Assembly: GCF_001879695.1 (NCBI RefSeq)
Contig: NZ_MNBL01000032.1
Coordinates: forward strand, 1-64,000
From: Nioella sediminis
GTDB lineage: Bacteria > Pseudomonadota > Alphaproteobacteria > Rhodobacterales > Rhodobacteraceae
Reading direction: 5' to 3'
Length of the DNA stretch: 64,000 bases
In this document: positions 10,116 to 20,198 of the stretch, in pieces
Layout of the letters: each line of letters opens with the position of its first letter
Position numbering within the stretch: the first letter of the stretch is position 1
Notes under the pieces: generated by a model
What the model saw: the letters and a program-made list of their open reading frames with translations, nothing else
The model's database searches: none
What the model was told of the DNA's origin: nothing
Position numbers and translations under genes: made by a program

Positions 10116-10316
10116 CCGGATCGTCGCGCGATGCGCGGCGAAACGAGGGAACACTCTGCCAGGAGATCGCCGATGTTTGACCGAGAACCCGCCGGGATGC
10201 TACTCCGAAGGACAACCCGGACGCGGCCATGGGGCCGGTGGTCACCGCCGCGGACCGGGGCAAGAGGCCGTGGCAAGAACGGATCGGGCGCTTAGCGTAC
10301 CCGCCGGAGGCTTTTC

Positions 10317-10718
10317 TTGACCTGTTTTTCCCGATCCCTTTTCGTGGCCCTCTTTTCCGTGGCCCTTCTGCACGCCCCTCAGGCAGGCGCCCAGATGCAC
10401 AGCTATACCTGTAGCGATGCCGATGCGTTCTTCGGATCCGTCTACGCACCGGGCTGGGACTACATCTCCGGCTACGGCTCCCGCTCTGACTGCGAGAACG
10501 CCTGTTGGGGCTTCGCCAACTGCGAGGCCTATTACTGCACCACCATCGGCTATTGCGTCGCGCTCCATGCCGGTCCGAGTGCCTCAAGCAGTGGCACCGG
10601 AGGCGGGGCCGGGACCGGCTCGGTCGGGCCAAGCCGGTCCAACCTGCCCTTCGGCGCGGCCTGCGGCTTCAACTCCGAATGTCAGTCCGGTCAGTGCTGG
10701 CTTGGCTTCTGCCAGTAG
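10317..10718 (+). CDS. Secreted cysteine-rich protein of unknown function
   Basis: A 133-residue product starting at TTG, preceded by GGAGG with 7-base spacing. The TTG gives a proper signal peptide (RSLFVALFSVALLH, cleavage near AGAQ), while the next Met would lose it. The mature protein has ten cysteines in two clusters: six between residues 32 and 80, then a Ser/Gly-rich linker (ASSSGTGGGAGTGS), then four in a compact C-terminal motif of the C-x6-C-x4-C-x4-C type. An even number suggests five disulfides. It is flanked by dispersed repeats on both sides and followed by a strong terminator. Family not recognised. Confidence 0.62.
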   Translation: MTCFSRSLFVALFSVALLHAPQAGAQMHSYTCSDADAFFGSVYAPGWDYISGYGSRSDCENACWGFANCEAYYCTTIGYCVALHAGPSASSSGTGGGAGTGSVGPSRSNLPFGAACGFNSECQSGQCWLGFCQ

Positions 10719-10733
10719 CGGATTTCGCGTTTC

Positions 10734-10800
10734 GTCTGCACGCAGGGTGCACGGGGGGTGCACAGGGGGTGTACGCCCGGCACCCCCCCTTTTTTTTCGC
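10734..10800 (+). terminator. G-rich triple-arm repeat (copy B) acting as terminator
   Basis: Two GGTGCAC-type units and one GGTGTAC unit precede GCACCCCCCC and a run of eight T. The stem GGGGGTG/CACCCCC followed by the T run is a textbook intrinsic terminator, 15 bases after the stop of the cysteine-rich protein gene. It is homologous to 94-157. Confidence 0.8.
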
Positions 10801-10828
10801 CGCCGGACGGGCCGGAACAGGCCCGCCG

Positions 10829-12316
<1,488 letters not shown>

Positions 12317-12410
12317 CGGTTCCTCCCTTGTTGTCGCGATCCTAGCGGGCGTTTCCTGACCCGCAAGTCATTCGGTTGATCCTGGCAGGGTTCGCCGCCT
12401 GCCGGCGTCG

Positions 12411-12561
12411 ACCAGGGGGCGGCCCGCCTCAAGCCCCTTTGGGGCCCTCGTCGAGCCGCGTTGCCACGGGATATCGGGAAGCGTCGTGTGCCGGATCGGA
12501 TGGTGGATGTGGTTGCGGGGTCGGGATGCCTCCGGCGGAGGTATTTTGGCCAAGATGAAAG
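12411..12561 (-). repeat. Composite dispersed repeat, copy 2 (inverted relative to copy 1)
   Basis: Reading the minus strand, the core TTTCATCTTGGCCAAAA begins 9 bases after the glpD stop, then the CCTCCGCCGGAGG palindrome, then after a spacer CCGTGGCAACGCGGC and the hairpin GCCCC-AAA-GGGGC. The second hairpin differs from copy 1 by a compensatory base-pair change. It fills most of the glpK-glpD gap. Confidence 0.8.
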
Positions 12562-12569
12562 ACAGGCGC

Positions 12570-14141
12570 TCATTCCACTGCTGCCGGAGCATTGGCGGAA
12601 GCGATCATGAAGCGGTCGATGGCGGCGATCTGGTCCTCGGTCAGCCTGAGGCCGAGCCGGGTACGACGCCAGACCACATCCTCGGCGCGTCGGGCATATT
12701 CCCTGCGCATGAGCCAATTGAGTTCCGCCTCGGTAAGCGTTGCACCAAAATCACGGCCAAGGTCGGCGGCGGCGGTTGCATTCCCAAGGATATCGCGCGC
12801 CTCGGTGCCGTAGTGGCGTACCAGCCGCTTGGCCCAGGCCGGGGTGAGGAACGGGTAGTCGGTGCGCAGCCCGTCGATCAGATCCTGCACGCCAGCCACG
12901 GGGAAATCCCCGCCCGGCATGGGCACGCCAGCCGTCCAGTCCCCGCGCGACAGGGGCAGATGCTGGCCGATTTTCTCCAGCGCGCTTTCGGCGAGCTTTC
13001 GATAGGTGGTGATCTTGCCGCCGAAGACGTTCAGCACCGGCGTCCCGTTCGCATCCACCTTCAGCACATAATCCCGCGTCGCCGATTGGGCTGCGCTGGC
13101 CCCGTCATCATACAGGGGGCGGACGCCGGAATAGGTCCAGACCACGTCCGCAGGGGTCACGGGCTGTTTAAAATACTGGGACGCGAAGGCGCAGAGATAG
13201 TCCTGCTCCTCGCCCGTACAGATCGGTTTCACCGACGGGTCGGGGTGGTCGAGATCGGTGGTGCCGATCAGGGTGAAATCCTCTTCATAGGGGATCGCGA
13301 AGATGATCCGCCCATCCTCGCCCTGAAAGAAATAGCACTTGTCGTGATCGTAGAGCTTTCGTGTTACGATATGACTGCCACGCACCAGCCGCACATTTTC
13401 GCGGGAGTTCACGCGGATCTTGGTCTGGATCACATCGCCCACCCAGGGACCTGCCGCGTTCACCAGCATCTTTGCGCGCACCGTCCGCTGGCCGGTCTCA
13501 TCCTCCAGCGTGATGGCCCAGGCATCCCCATCTCGGGCCGCGGAAATCACCTTGGTGCGCACCATGATCCGCGCGCCGCGTGCTTCGGCATCGCGGGCGT
13601 TCAGCACCACCAGCCGTGAATCCTGCACCCAGCAATCGGAATACTCATAGGCCTTGGCAAATCGGTCTTGCAGCGGCTGTCCTTCGGGGGCGGTCCGCAG
13701 CTTCACCGTCCGCGTGGCGGGCAGGATCTTCCGCCCGCCCAGATGGTCATATAGGAACAGGCCGAGCCGGATCAGCCAGGCCGGACGCCGCCCGCGCATC
13801 CACGGCATGACCAGCCCGAGCAGCCGCGAGGTGGGCGTCGTGCTCTCGAACCGCATATCCTTGTGATAGGGCAGCACGAAGCGCATGGGCCAGCTGATAT
13901 GGGGCATCGCGGACAGCAGAACCTCGCGTTCCTTCAGCGCCTCGCGCACCAGCCGGATCTCGAAATACTCAAGATAGCGCAGCCCGCCATGAAAGAGCTT
14001 GGTCGCGGCCGAGGATGTCGCCGAGGCGAGGTCGTTCATCTCGGCCAGACCGACCGTCAGCCCCCGGCCCGCCGCGTCCCGCGCGATTCCGCAGCCGTTG
14101 ATGCCGCCGCCGATGATGAAGAGGTCATATTCCTCTGACAT
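12570..14141 (-). CDS. glpD: Aerobic glycerol-3-phosphate dehydrogenase
   Basis: A 523-residue FAD-dependent enzyme that oxidises glycerol 3-phosphate to dihydroxyacetone phosphate at the membrane and feeds electrons to quinone. The dinucleotide motif GGGINGCGIARDAAGRG sits at the N-terminus, and SHIVTRKLYDHDKCYFFQ, GTTDLDHPDPS and KITTYRKLAE are family segments. The ATG at 14141 is chosen because the FAD motif begins about 10 residues later and the preceding 13 residues are unlike the family. The intergenic region to glpR carries phased repeats that look like GlpR operators. Confidence 0.95.
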   Translation of the reverse strand: MSEEYDLFIIGGGINGCGIARDAAGRGLTVGLAEMNDLASATSSAATKLFHGGLRYLEYFEIRLVREALKEREVLLSAMPHISWPMRFVLPYHKDMRFESTTPTSRLLGLVMPWMRGRRPAWLIRLGLFLYDHLGGRKILPATRTVKLRTAPEGQPLQDRFAKAYEYSDCWVQDSRLVVLNARDAEARGARIMVRTKVISAARDGDAWAITLEDETGQRTVRAKMLVNAAGPWVGDVIQTKIRVNSRENVRLVRGSHIVTRKLYDHDKCYFFQGEDGRIIFAIPYEEDFTLIGTTDLDHPDPSVKPICTGEEQDYLCAFASQYFKQPVTPADVVWTYSGVRPLYDDGASAAQSATRDYVLKVDANGTPVLNVFGGKITTYRKLAESALEKIGQHLPLSRGDWTAGVPMPGGDFPVAGVQDLIDGLRTDYPFLTPAWAKRLVRHYGTEARDILGNATAAADLGRDFGATLTEAELNWLMRREYARRAEDVVWRRTRLGLRLTEDQIAAIDRFMIASANAPAAVE

Positions 14142-14180
14142 GAGAGTACCGCTTTCCTGATGATGCGCGACTCCTCTCAC

Positions 14181-14245
14181 TTCATGTTCGCTTTGTCAAT
14201 TTTCATGTTCGCTTTTCTTCGCTTTCGCGCGCAGTTTTCTTCGCT
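14181..14245. promoter_or_regulatory. Phased repeat array between glpD and glpR (putative GlpR operators)
   Basis: TTCATGTTCGCTTT occurs at 14181-14194 and 14202-14215, 21 bp apart. TTTTCTTCGCT occurs at 14213-14223 and 14235-14245, 22 bp apart. All four contain TTCGCT and sit on one helical face. DeoR-family GlpR proteins bind TTCG-containing direct repeats, so a GlpR operator controlling the divergent glpD and glpR promoters is the natural reading. Confidence 0.65.
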
Positions 14246-14269
14246 ATAAGGGACGTGGAAGGAGAGACC

Positions 14270-15037
14270 ATGCCCATCACCCCCCGCCAATCTGATATTC
14301 TCGACCGGGCCCGCAGCGACGGCCGGGTGATGGTGGAAGGGCTGGCAGAGGCCTTTGGCGTGACCGTCCAGACCATCCGCCGCGATCTGACGGAGCTATG
14401 CGATGCGCGGCTGCTGGACCGTATCCATGGCGGGGCGGTGCTGCCCTCGGGTGTCACCAATATCGGCTACGAGGACCGCCGCCGCCTGAATGCGGATGCG
14501 AAGGAGGCCATCGCCCGCGCCTGTGCCAACGAGATCCCCAATGGCGCCTCGCTCTTCCTCAATATTGGCACCACGACCGAGGCTGTGGCCCGCGCTTTGC
14601 AGGGGCATAGCGGGCTGATGGTGGTAACGAACAACATGAACGCCGCGCAGATCCTCGCCGCGAACCCCTCTTGCGAGGTGGTTCTGACGGGCGGCGCGTT
14701 GCGGCGGGCGGATGGGGGTCTTGTGGGCGATCTGGCGGTGCAGACGATCCGGGCCTTCAAGGTGGATGTGGCGGTGATCGGGGCGTCGGCTCTGGACGCC
14801 GACGGCGACCTGCTCGACTTCGACATTCAGGAGGTGCGGGTGGCCCACGCGATCTTGCAACAGGCGCGGCAGGCGATCCTAGTCGCCGATCAGGGCAAGC
14901 TGACGCGGGCGGCCCCGGTTCGTATCGGTTCGCTGTCCGATCTGGATATCTGGGTGACCGACACCGACCCGCCCGCGGCGCTGCGCGCGCTCTGCCGGGA
15001 CTCGGGCACCGAGATCAGGGTTGCTGGACCCGCGTGA
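14270..15037 (+). CDS. glpR: DeoR-family glycerol-3-phosphate regulon repressor
   Basis: A 255-residue DeoR regulator. The N-terminal helix-turn-helix reads RQSDILDRARSDGRVMVEG and FGVTVQTIRRDLTELCD, and the C-terminal sugar-phosphate sensor fold includes NIGTTTEAVARAL and LTGGALRRADGGLVG. It is divergent from glpD and is expected to repress the glp genes until glycerol 3-phosphate binds. The ATG at 14270 follows GGAGAGACC; a GTG 15 bases upstream is less likely. Its 3' end overlaps the convergent esterase gene by 23 bases. Confidence 0.9.
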   Translation: MPITPRQSDILDRARSDGRVMVEGLAEAFGVTVQTIRRDLTELCDARLLDRIHGGAVLPSGVTNIGYEDRRRLNADAKEAIARACANEIPNGASLFLNIGTTTEAVARALQGHSGLMVVTNNMNAAQILAANPSCEVVLTGGALRRADGGLVGDLAVQTIRAFKVDVAVIGASALDADGDLLDFDIQEVRVAHAILQQARQAILVADQGKLTRAAPVRIGSLSDLDIWVTDTDPPAALRALCRDSGTEIRVAGPA

Positions 15038-15692
15038 GAAGCGCCTCCACCGCAGGCCCGAGCGCCTCGACAATCAGCGCCACGCCGTCGGCATTCGGGT
15101 GGATGCCATCGGCCTGCATGACCGCCCGCAGATCCGGGGCCGCGACGACCGGGGCGAGGAAGCTTTCAGCGTAGAGCGTGCCATAGTCCGCGGCCAGATC
15201 CGGGTAGATCGCATCGAAGGCTGCCTGATAGTCGGGGCCGTAATTCAGCGGCGCCTCCATGCCGACCAGCAGCACCTCGACCCCTGCCGCGCCCGCCGCG
15301 TCCAGAATGCCGGCCAGACTGGCCCGCGCAGCCTCTGGCGGCAGGCCGCGCAGCAGGTCGTTGCCGCCAAGCGTCACGATCAACGCCTGAACATCCGATG
15401 TCAGCGTCCAGCCGATCCGCGCCAGACCGCCCGCCGTGGTATCGCCCGAGACGCCCGCATTGATCAGCCGCACCTCATGGCCCCGCGCCTGCAACCATGC
15501 CTCCAGTTGCGGGACAAATCCCTGCTCGGCGGGCAGCCCGTAGCCTTGCGTCAGGCTGTCACCAAGCGCCGCAATCACCACCTCGTCGGCCCATGACGGC
15601 GCGGCACAGAGGCCAAAGGCCAGCACAGCCGCCTTGCCCAGACCCGCCATCCCCCCATATCCATGAGAGATATACGCCCGGAGCCTTTTCAT
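15015..15692 (-). CDS. tesA: Arylesterase / lysophospholipase, GDSL family (TesA-like)
   Basis: A 225-residue SGNH hydrolase, predicted periplasmic, with signal-like segment GLGKAAVLAFGLCAAPSWA. The catalytic blocks are ALGDSLTQGYG (nucleophile Ser), GVSGDT (Gly), GGNDLLRG (Asn) and DGIHPNADG (Asp and His). It cleaves thioesters or lysophospholipids. If it starts at the ATG at 15692, that codon overlaps the ATG of the divergent ybbA gene. A shorter start at 15650 would still keep most of the signal peptide but has no well-spaced ribosome-binding site. The tesA/ybbA/ybbP arrangement is conserved in proteobacteria. Confidence 0.88.
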   Translation of the reverse strand: MKRLRAYISHGYGGMAGLGKAAVLAFGLCAAPSWADEVVIAALGDSLTQGYGLPAEQGFVPQLEAWLQARGHEVRLINAGVSGDTTAGGLARIGWTLTSDVQALIVTLGGNDLLRGLPPEAARASLAGILDAAGAAGVEVLLVGMEAPLNYGPDYQAAFDAIYPDLAADYGTLYAESFLAPVVAAPDLRAVMQADGIHPNADGVALIVEALGPAVEALLTRVQQP

Positions 15693-16362
15693 GACGTCCC
15701 CCATTCTGTCCCTCACCGACGTGACCCTGACGCTTGATGGCAATGCAGGCCCCGTTGAAATCCTGCACGGGATCACGCTTGCGGTTGAAGCCGGGGAAAC
15801 GGTGGGGCTGGTGGGGCCGTCGGGATCGGGCAAATCGTCTCTCCTCATGCTCATGGGCGGTCTGGACCGGGCCACGGGTGGAACGGTCACAGCGCTTGGC
15901 AAGAACCTGACACCGATGACCGAGGACCAGCTGGCCCGTTTCCGCAGGGACAATATGGGCGTGGTCTTTCAAAGCTTCCACCTTATTCCCACCATGACGG
16001 CGCTTGAAAACGTGGCGACACCGCTGGAACTGGCGTGCCGCAAGGATGCCTTCGCACGGGCAGAGGAGGAACTGGCCACCGTGGGGCTTGCCGACCGAAT
16101 GCACCACTATCCCGGCCAGCTTTCAGGCGGGGAGCAACAACGTGTGGCACTGGCCCGCGCCGCCGCGCCGCGCCCGCGCATCCTGTTGGCCGATGAACCC
16201 ACGGGCAATCTGGATGAGACCAACGGGCGCGCGATCATGGACCTGCTCTTTGACCTGCGCGACCGGCATGGCGCAACGCTGATCATGGTCACCCATGCGC
16301 CGGAACTGGCCGCCCGCTGCGACCGGGTGATCGGCCTGCGCGACGGGCGGCTGGACGGATGA
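15691..16362 (+). CDS. ybbA: ABC transporter ATP-binding protein (YbbA/LolD-type)
   Basis: A 223-residue ATPase of the MacB/LolD group. Walker [10 protein letters not shown], signature LSGGEQQRVALARA, Walker B RILLADEPTGNLDE and the H-loop VTHAPE are all present. It should energise the FtsX-like permease encoded at 16712. A GGAG precedes the ATG by 8 bases. It overlaps the next gene by 4 bases (ATGA). Confidence 0.9.
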   Translation: MTSPILSLTDVTLTLDGNAGPVEILHGITLAVEAGETVGLVGPSGSGKSSLLMLMGGLDRATGGTVTALGKNLTPMTEDQLARFRRDNMGVVFQSFHLIPTMTALENVATPLELACRKDAFARAEEELATVGLADRMHHYPGQLSGGEQQRVALARAAAPRPRILLADEPTGNLDETNGRAIMDLLFDLRDRHGATLIMVTHAPELAARCDRVIGLRDGRLDG

Positions 16363-16715
16363 TCCGGGTGGAGAAATACCCTGTGATCGGGCAGATCACC
16401 CGCAACCCGGCGGGGCAGCTTACCCTGATGCCAGAGCAGAATCTGGACCGCGAGGGAATCCTTTACCTTGTCGAACGCATGGCCCCGACAGATCGGCGTC
16501 TGGCCGTGCCCGGCGGAATGCTGCGCTTTGCGGAATCGGGGCGGCTGATGGCGATGCTCGCCCGTGCCCTGCCTGAATGTCACGCGGCACTGGATGAGGG
16601 TGCCGTGATTGACGCCCGCTTCCGGGACATCACAGAGCCGATGGAGGCCGGGTTTACCGTGCATGAAATACAATCCCGGCTTGCCCCGCCTTGGAACCGG
16701 GGGCTGCGCAGATGA
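16359..16715 (+). CDS. Conserved-looking small protein between ybbA and ybbP
   Basis: A 118-residue protein without a signal peptide or membrane segment. It overlaps the ATPase stop by 4 bases (ATGA) and its own stop overlaps the permease start (ATGA), so all three are translationally coupled. It contains HEIQSRLAPPW near the C-terminus and an acidic central region. I do not recognise a domain. The tight coupling suggests a role with the transporter or a moonlighting cytosolic partner. Confidence 0.75.
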   Translation: MIRVEKYPVIGQITRNPAGQLTLMPEQNLDREGILYLVERMAPTDRRLAVPGGMLRFAESGRLMAMLARALPECHAALDEGAVIDARFRDITEPMEAGFTVHEIQSRLAPPWNRGLRR

Positions 16716-19231
16716 GGACCGCCTTCCGCATTGCGGCCCGCGACCTGCGCGGGGGGCTGCGCGGCTTCCGCATCTTTTTGGCCTGCCTGACGCTCGGGGT
16801 GGCAGCGATTGCCGCCGTGGGCTCGGTCCGGCAGGCGGTGCAGACCGGGCTGGAGGAAGAAGGCGCGGTGATCCTGGGCGGCGATGCCGAGATGACCTTC
16901 GTCTACCGCATGGCGACGGAAGAAGAGGCCGCCTGGATGGCCGCCCGCGCGCTGGCGGTGTCCGAGACCGTCGATTTCCGGTCCATGGCGGTGGCTGAAG
17001 TGGATAGCGAAACGGTGCGCGGCCTGACGCAGCTGCGCGGCGTTGACGGCCGCTATCCGCTGTATGGCGAGGTCGGGCTTGACCCGGCCATGACCATCAC
17101 GGAGGCGCTTGCCACGACCGACCTGCCCGGCGCGGTGATGCACCCGACGCTGATCGCGCAGATGGGGCTGCAGATCGGGGATCGTGTGACCTTCGGGGTG
17201 CAGGAGTTCGAATTGCGGGCGGCGCTGACCCATGAACCCGACATGGCCGGTGGCAATTTCGGCCCCGGCCCGCGCACTCTGGTGCGGCTGGATGCGCTGG
17301 AGGGTTCCGGCCTGCTTGGCCCCGGAACGCTCTATAACAGCCAGTATCGCCTTGCGCTGCCAGAGGGCACCGATCTCGAAACGCTGGAGACCGAGGCGCG
17401 CGACCTCTTCGCCGACAGTGGCATGCTCTGGAAAGATTCGCGCAACGCCGCCCCCGCCCTTGGCCGGTTCGTCGAACGGATCGGCGCGTTTCTGGTGCTG
17501 GTGGGGCTGGCGGGGCTGGCCGTGGGGGGCGTGGGCATTTCGGCGGCCGTGCGCAGTTACCTGACCGGAAAGACCGAAACCATCGCCACGCTGAAAACCC
17601 TCGGGGCCGAGCGGCGCCTGATCTTCACGGTCTACCTCCTTCAGATCGGCGCGATGACCCTGCTTGGGCTGGTGTTCGGGTTGGTCCTCGGGGCGGTTCT
17701 GCCGCTCGGGCTTGCGCCGCTGATCGCGGGGGCGCTGCCGGTTCCGGCTGACTTCGGGTTCCACCCCGCGCCACTGGCCGAGGCGGCACTCTATGGCGCG
17801 CTGACGGCGCTGATCTTCACCCTCTGGCCACTGGCCCGTGTGGAGCAGGTCCGCGCCGCCGCGCTTTACCGCGAAACGGCAGGGCTCGCCCGTCTCTGGC
17901 CGCGCTGGCCATTTCTCCTGATCATCGCCGGGCTGGCGGCGGCCCTGATTGCGCTGTCCGCATGGCTGTCCGGTATCCCGCGCCTGGCCTTCTGGTCCGC
18001 AGCAGCGATCCTGTCCGCGATGATCATCCTCGTGCTTGCCGCCAGCCTTGTGCGCCTGATCGCGCGCCACGCAGCCCGTCATACACGCGGCCACCCGGCG
18101 CTGCGGATGGCGCTTGGGTCTATCGGCGCACCGGGATCGGAGGCTTCCAGCACCATCCTGTCGCTCGGGCTTGGATTGTCTGTTCTGGCCGCCGTGGGCC
18201 AGGTCGACACCAACCTGCGCGCCGCGATCCAGCAGGATTTGCCAGAGGTCGCGCCCGCCTTCTTCTTCGTCGATATCCAGCCCGACCAGATCGCCCCCTT
18301 CCTGACGGCGATGGACACCGACCCGGACGTCACCCGCGTGGACAGCGCGCCGATGCTGCGCGGGGTTATCACCCGGATCAACGACCGCCCGGCGGCAGAG
18401 ATCGCGGGCAACCACTGGGTGATCCGGGGCGACCGGGGCCTGACCTACCGCGCAGACGCCCCGCCCGCGCGCGAGATCACGGACGGCGCGTGGTGGCCAG
18501 AGGATTACGATGGCCCGCCGCAGATGGCCTTTGCCGCCGAGGAAGCGCTGGAAATGGGCATCGGCCTTGGCGACAGGATGACCGTCAATGTCCTGGGCCG
18601 CGACATCACCGCGACGATTGTCGCGCTTCGGGAGGTGGATTTCTCAAATGCCGGGATCGGCTTTGTCATGACCCTGTCGCCCAATGCGCTGGCCGGGGCA
18701 CCGCACACCCACATTGCGACGGTCTATGCAGACCAGCAGGCTGAGGCCGACATTCTGCGCGAGGTCGCCGCGATCGGCCCCAACATCACCGCGATCAGCG
18801 TGCGCGACGCGATCGACCAGGTGGCGCGGGCCTTGTCGGGCATCGCGGCGGCCACGTCCTGGGGGGCGGCGGCGACGTTGCTGACCGGCTTCATGGTGCT
18901 GATCGGCGCAGCGGCGGCGGGCGAACGCGCGCGGGCCTATGAGGCGGCGGTGCTGAAGACGCTTGGCGCCAGCCGCGCGCGCATCCTTGGCAGCTTCGCC
19001 CTGCGCTCGGCACTTCTCGGCATGGCGGCGGGTGCGGTGGCCGTGGCGGCAGGGGGGTTGGCCGGATGGGCCGTGACGCGCTTCGTGATGGAGACCGACT
19101 TCGCGTTCAACCTGCCCTCGGCCCTGGCCATCACGCTTGGAGGCGCACTGGCAACCTTGCTGGCCGGTTTGGCCTTCGCCCTGCGCCCCCTGGCCATTCG
19201 CCCCGCCGCAATCCTGCGCAGCGAGGGCTGA
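16712..19231 (+). CDS. ybbP: ABC transporter permease, FtsX/YbbP family
   Basis: An 839-residue permease with duplicated FtsX-like transmembrane domains: N-terminal membrane anchor (FRIFLACLTLGVAAIAAVGS), a large periplasmic domain, three membrane helices around residues 255-380, a second anchor and periplasmic domain, and three terminal helices ending in LAIRPAAILRSEG. Such mechanotransmission-type permeases work with YbbA-like ATPases on lipid or lipoprotein substrates in the periplasm. The adjacent periplasmic TesA-like lipase fits that theme. Start ATG overlaps the previous stop. Confidence 0.87.
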   Translation: MRTAFRIAARDLRGGLRGFRIFLACLTLGVAAIAAVGSVRQAVQTGLEEEGAVILGGDAEMTFVYRMATEEEAAWMAARALAVSETVDFRSMAVAEVDSETVRGLTQLRGVDGRYPLYGEVGLDPAMTITEALATTDLPGAVMHPTLIAQMGLQIGDRVTFGVQEFELRAALTHEPDMAGGNFGPGPRTLVRLDALEGSGLLGPGTLYNSQYRLALPEGTDLETLETEARDLFADSGMLWKDSRNAAPALGRFVERIGAFLVLVGLAGLAVGGVGISAAVRSYLTGKTETIATLKTLGAERRLIFTVYLLQIGAMTLLGLVFGLVLGAVLPLGLAPLIAGALPVPADFGFHPAPLAEAALYGALTALIFTLWPLARVEQVRAAALYRETAGLARLWPRWPFLLIIAGLAAALIALSAWLSGIPRLAFWSAAAILSAMIILVLAASLVRLIARHAARHTRGHPALRMALGSIGAPGSEASSTILSLGLGLSVLAAVGQVDTNLRAAIQQDLPEVAPAFFFVDIQPDQIAPFLTAMDTDPDVTRVDSAPMLRGVITRINDRPAAEIAGNHWVIRGDRGLTYRADAPPAREITDGAWWPEDYDGPPQMAFAAEEALEMGIGLGDRMTVNVLGRDITATIVALREVDFSNAGIGFVMTLSPNALAGAPHTHIATVYADQQAEADILREVAAIGPNITAISVRDAIDQVARALSGIAAATSWGAAATLLTGFMVLIGAAAAGERARAYEAAVLKTLGASRARILGSFALRSALLGMAAGAVAVAAGGLAGWAVTRFVMETDFAFNLPSALAITLGGALATLLAGLAFALRPLAIRPAAILRSEG

Positions 19232-19303
19232 AACCGGCGAAGCTTTGCCACAGCGCCGCCATACCCTCTTGTTTTTCCTGCCTCGCCAGAGCAAGTGCTA
19301 CTC

Positions 19304-20101
19304 ATGATCCGCCGCCTGCGCAGCATATTGTCCCGTCCAGTCAGCGACGCATCCCCCGCCCCCGCGCGGGATGCCCTGCCGCGCCCGGAATTCGCCACCT
19401 ATGTCATCGGCGATCTGCACGGGCGGGCCGACCTGCTGGAACGGGCGCTGGACCGGATCGACGAACATGTGGGCCGGACCGGTGCCCGCAACCCGCAGGT
19501 GGTTTTCGTCGGCAACTATATCGACCACGGCCCCGACAGCGCCGCGACGCTGACCCGGGTATGGGAACTGTCCAAGGAACTGCCGAAGAACGTGACCTGC
19601 CTGATGGGCAATCACGAACGGATGCTGCTGGATTTCCTGTCAGACCCCAAGACACGCGGCCCCCGTTGGCTGCGATCCGGCGCGCGTCCGACGCTTGACA
19701 GCTTCGGCCTTCATACCAGCCAACTGGAACCCGGCTGCGCGCCGGAACTGTTCCGGCAAGAGGCGCTTGCGCTGCGCAGCCACATGTCGCCCGCGCTGCT
19801 GGACTGGCTGGACAACCTGCCCCTGTCCTGGAACTCCGGCAATCTCTGGGTCGTCCATGCCGCCGCCGATCCGCAGCATGCGATGCAAGACCAGTCGCCC
19901 CGCGTCCTGCTGTGGGGCCATCCCGAATTCGACACCCGGCCCCGGTCGGACGGCACCTGGATCGTGCATGGCCATACCTCCGCCGAGGCGCCGGTCAGCA
20001 CCGAAGGCAGGATCTGTGTCGATTGTGGCGCTTGGGAAACCGGGCTGCTCTGCACCGCCGCGATGCTGCCCGATGGGCGCTATGAATTCCTCTACGCCTG
20101 A
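19304..20101 (+). CDS. Metallophosphoesterase, PPP serine/threonine phosphatase-like
   Basis: A 265-residue protein with the phosphoesterase blocks GDLHGR, a second block reading GNYIDHGPDS, GNHERMLLDF, and a C-terminal VHGHTSAEAP. In PPP enzymes the second block is normally GDxxDRG, with the first Asp bridging both metals. Here it is Asn, and the Arg is His, so activity may be altered. Two upstream starts are possible (GTG at 19295, ATG at 19304); the ATG is chosen. Substrate could be a phosphoprotein or a dinucleoside polyphosphate. Confidence 0.8.
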   Translation: MIRRLRSILSRPVSDASPAPARDALPRPEFATYVIGDLHGRADLLERALDRIDEHVGRTGARNPQVVFVGNYIDHGPDSAATLTRVWELSKELPKNVTCLMGNHERMLLDFLSDPKTRGPRWLRSGARPTLDSFGLHTSQLEPGCAPELFRQEALALRSHMSPALLDWLDNLPLSWNSGNLWVVHAAADPQHAMQDQSPRVLLWGHPEFDTRPRSDGTWIVHGHTSAEAPVSTEGRICVDCGAWETGLLCTAAMLPDGRYEFLYA

Positions 20102-20198
20102 TCGCGCGCGGAATTTCTTAACCTTTTCGGGCCATGCGCCGTGGACAGAGGCGCCCCGCTGTCTCTAAACTCCTGCGGGCAAGGTTCCTGAGTAGTGA

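Noticed and set aside
16580-18415. Long minus-strand open frame opposite ybbP
   Set aside because: Composition-driven shadow in high-G+C DNA; Gln/Arg/His-rich with no domain, while the plus strand encodes a clear FtsX-like permease.
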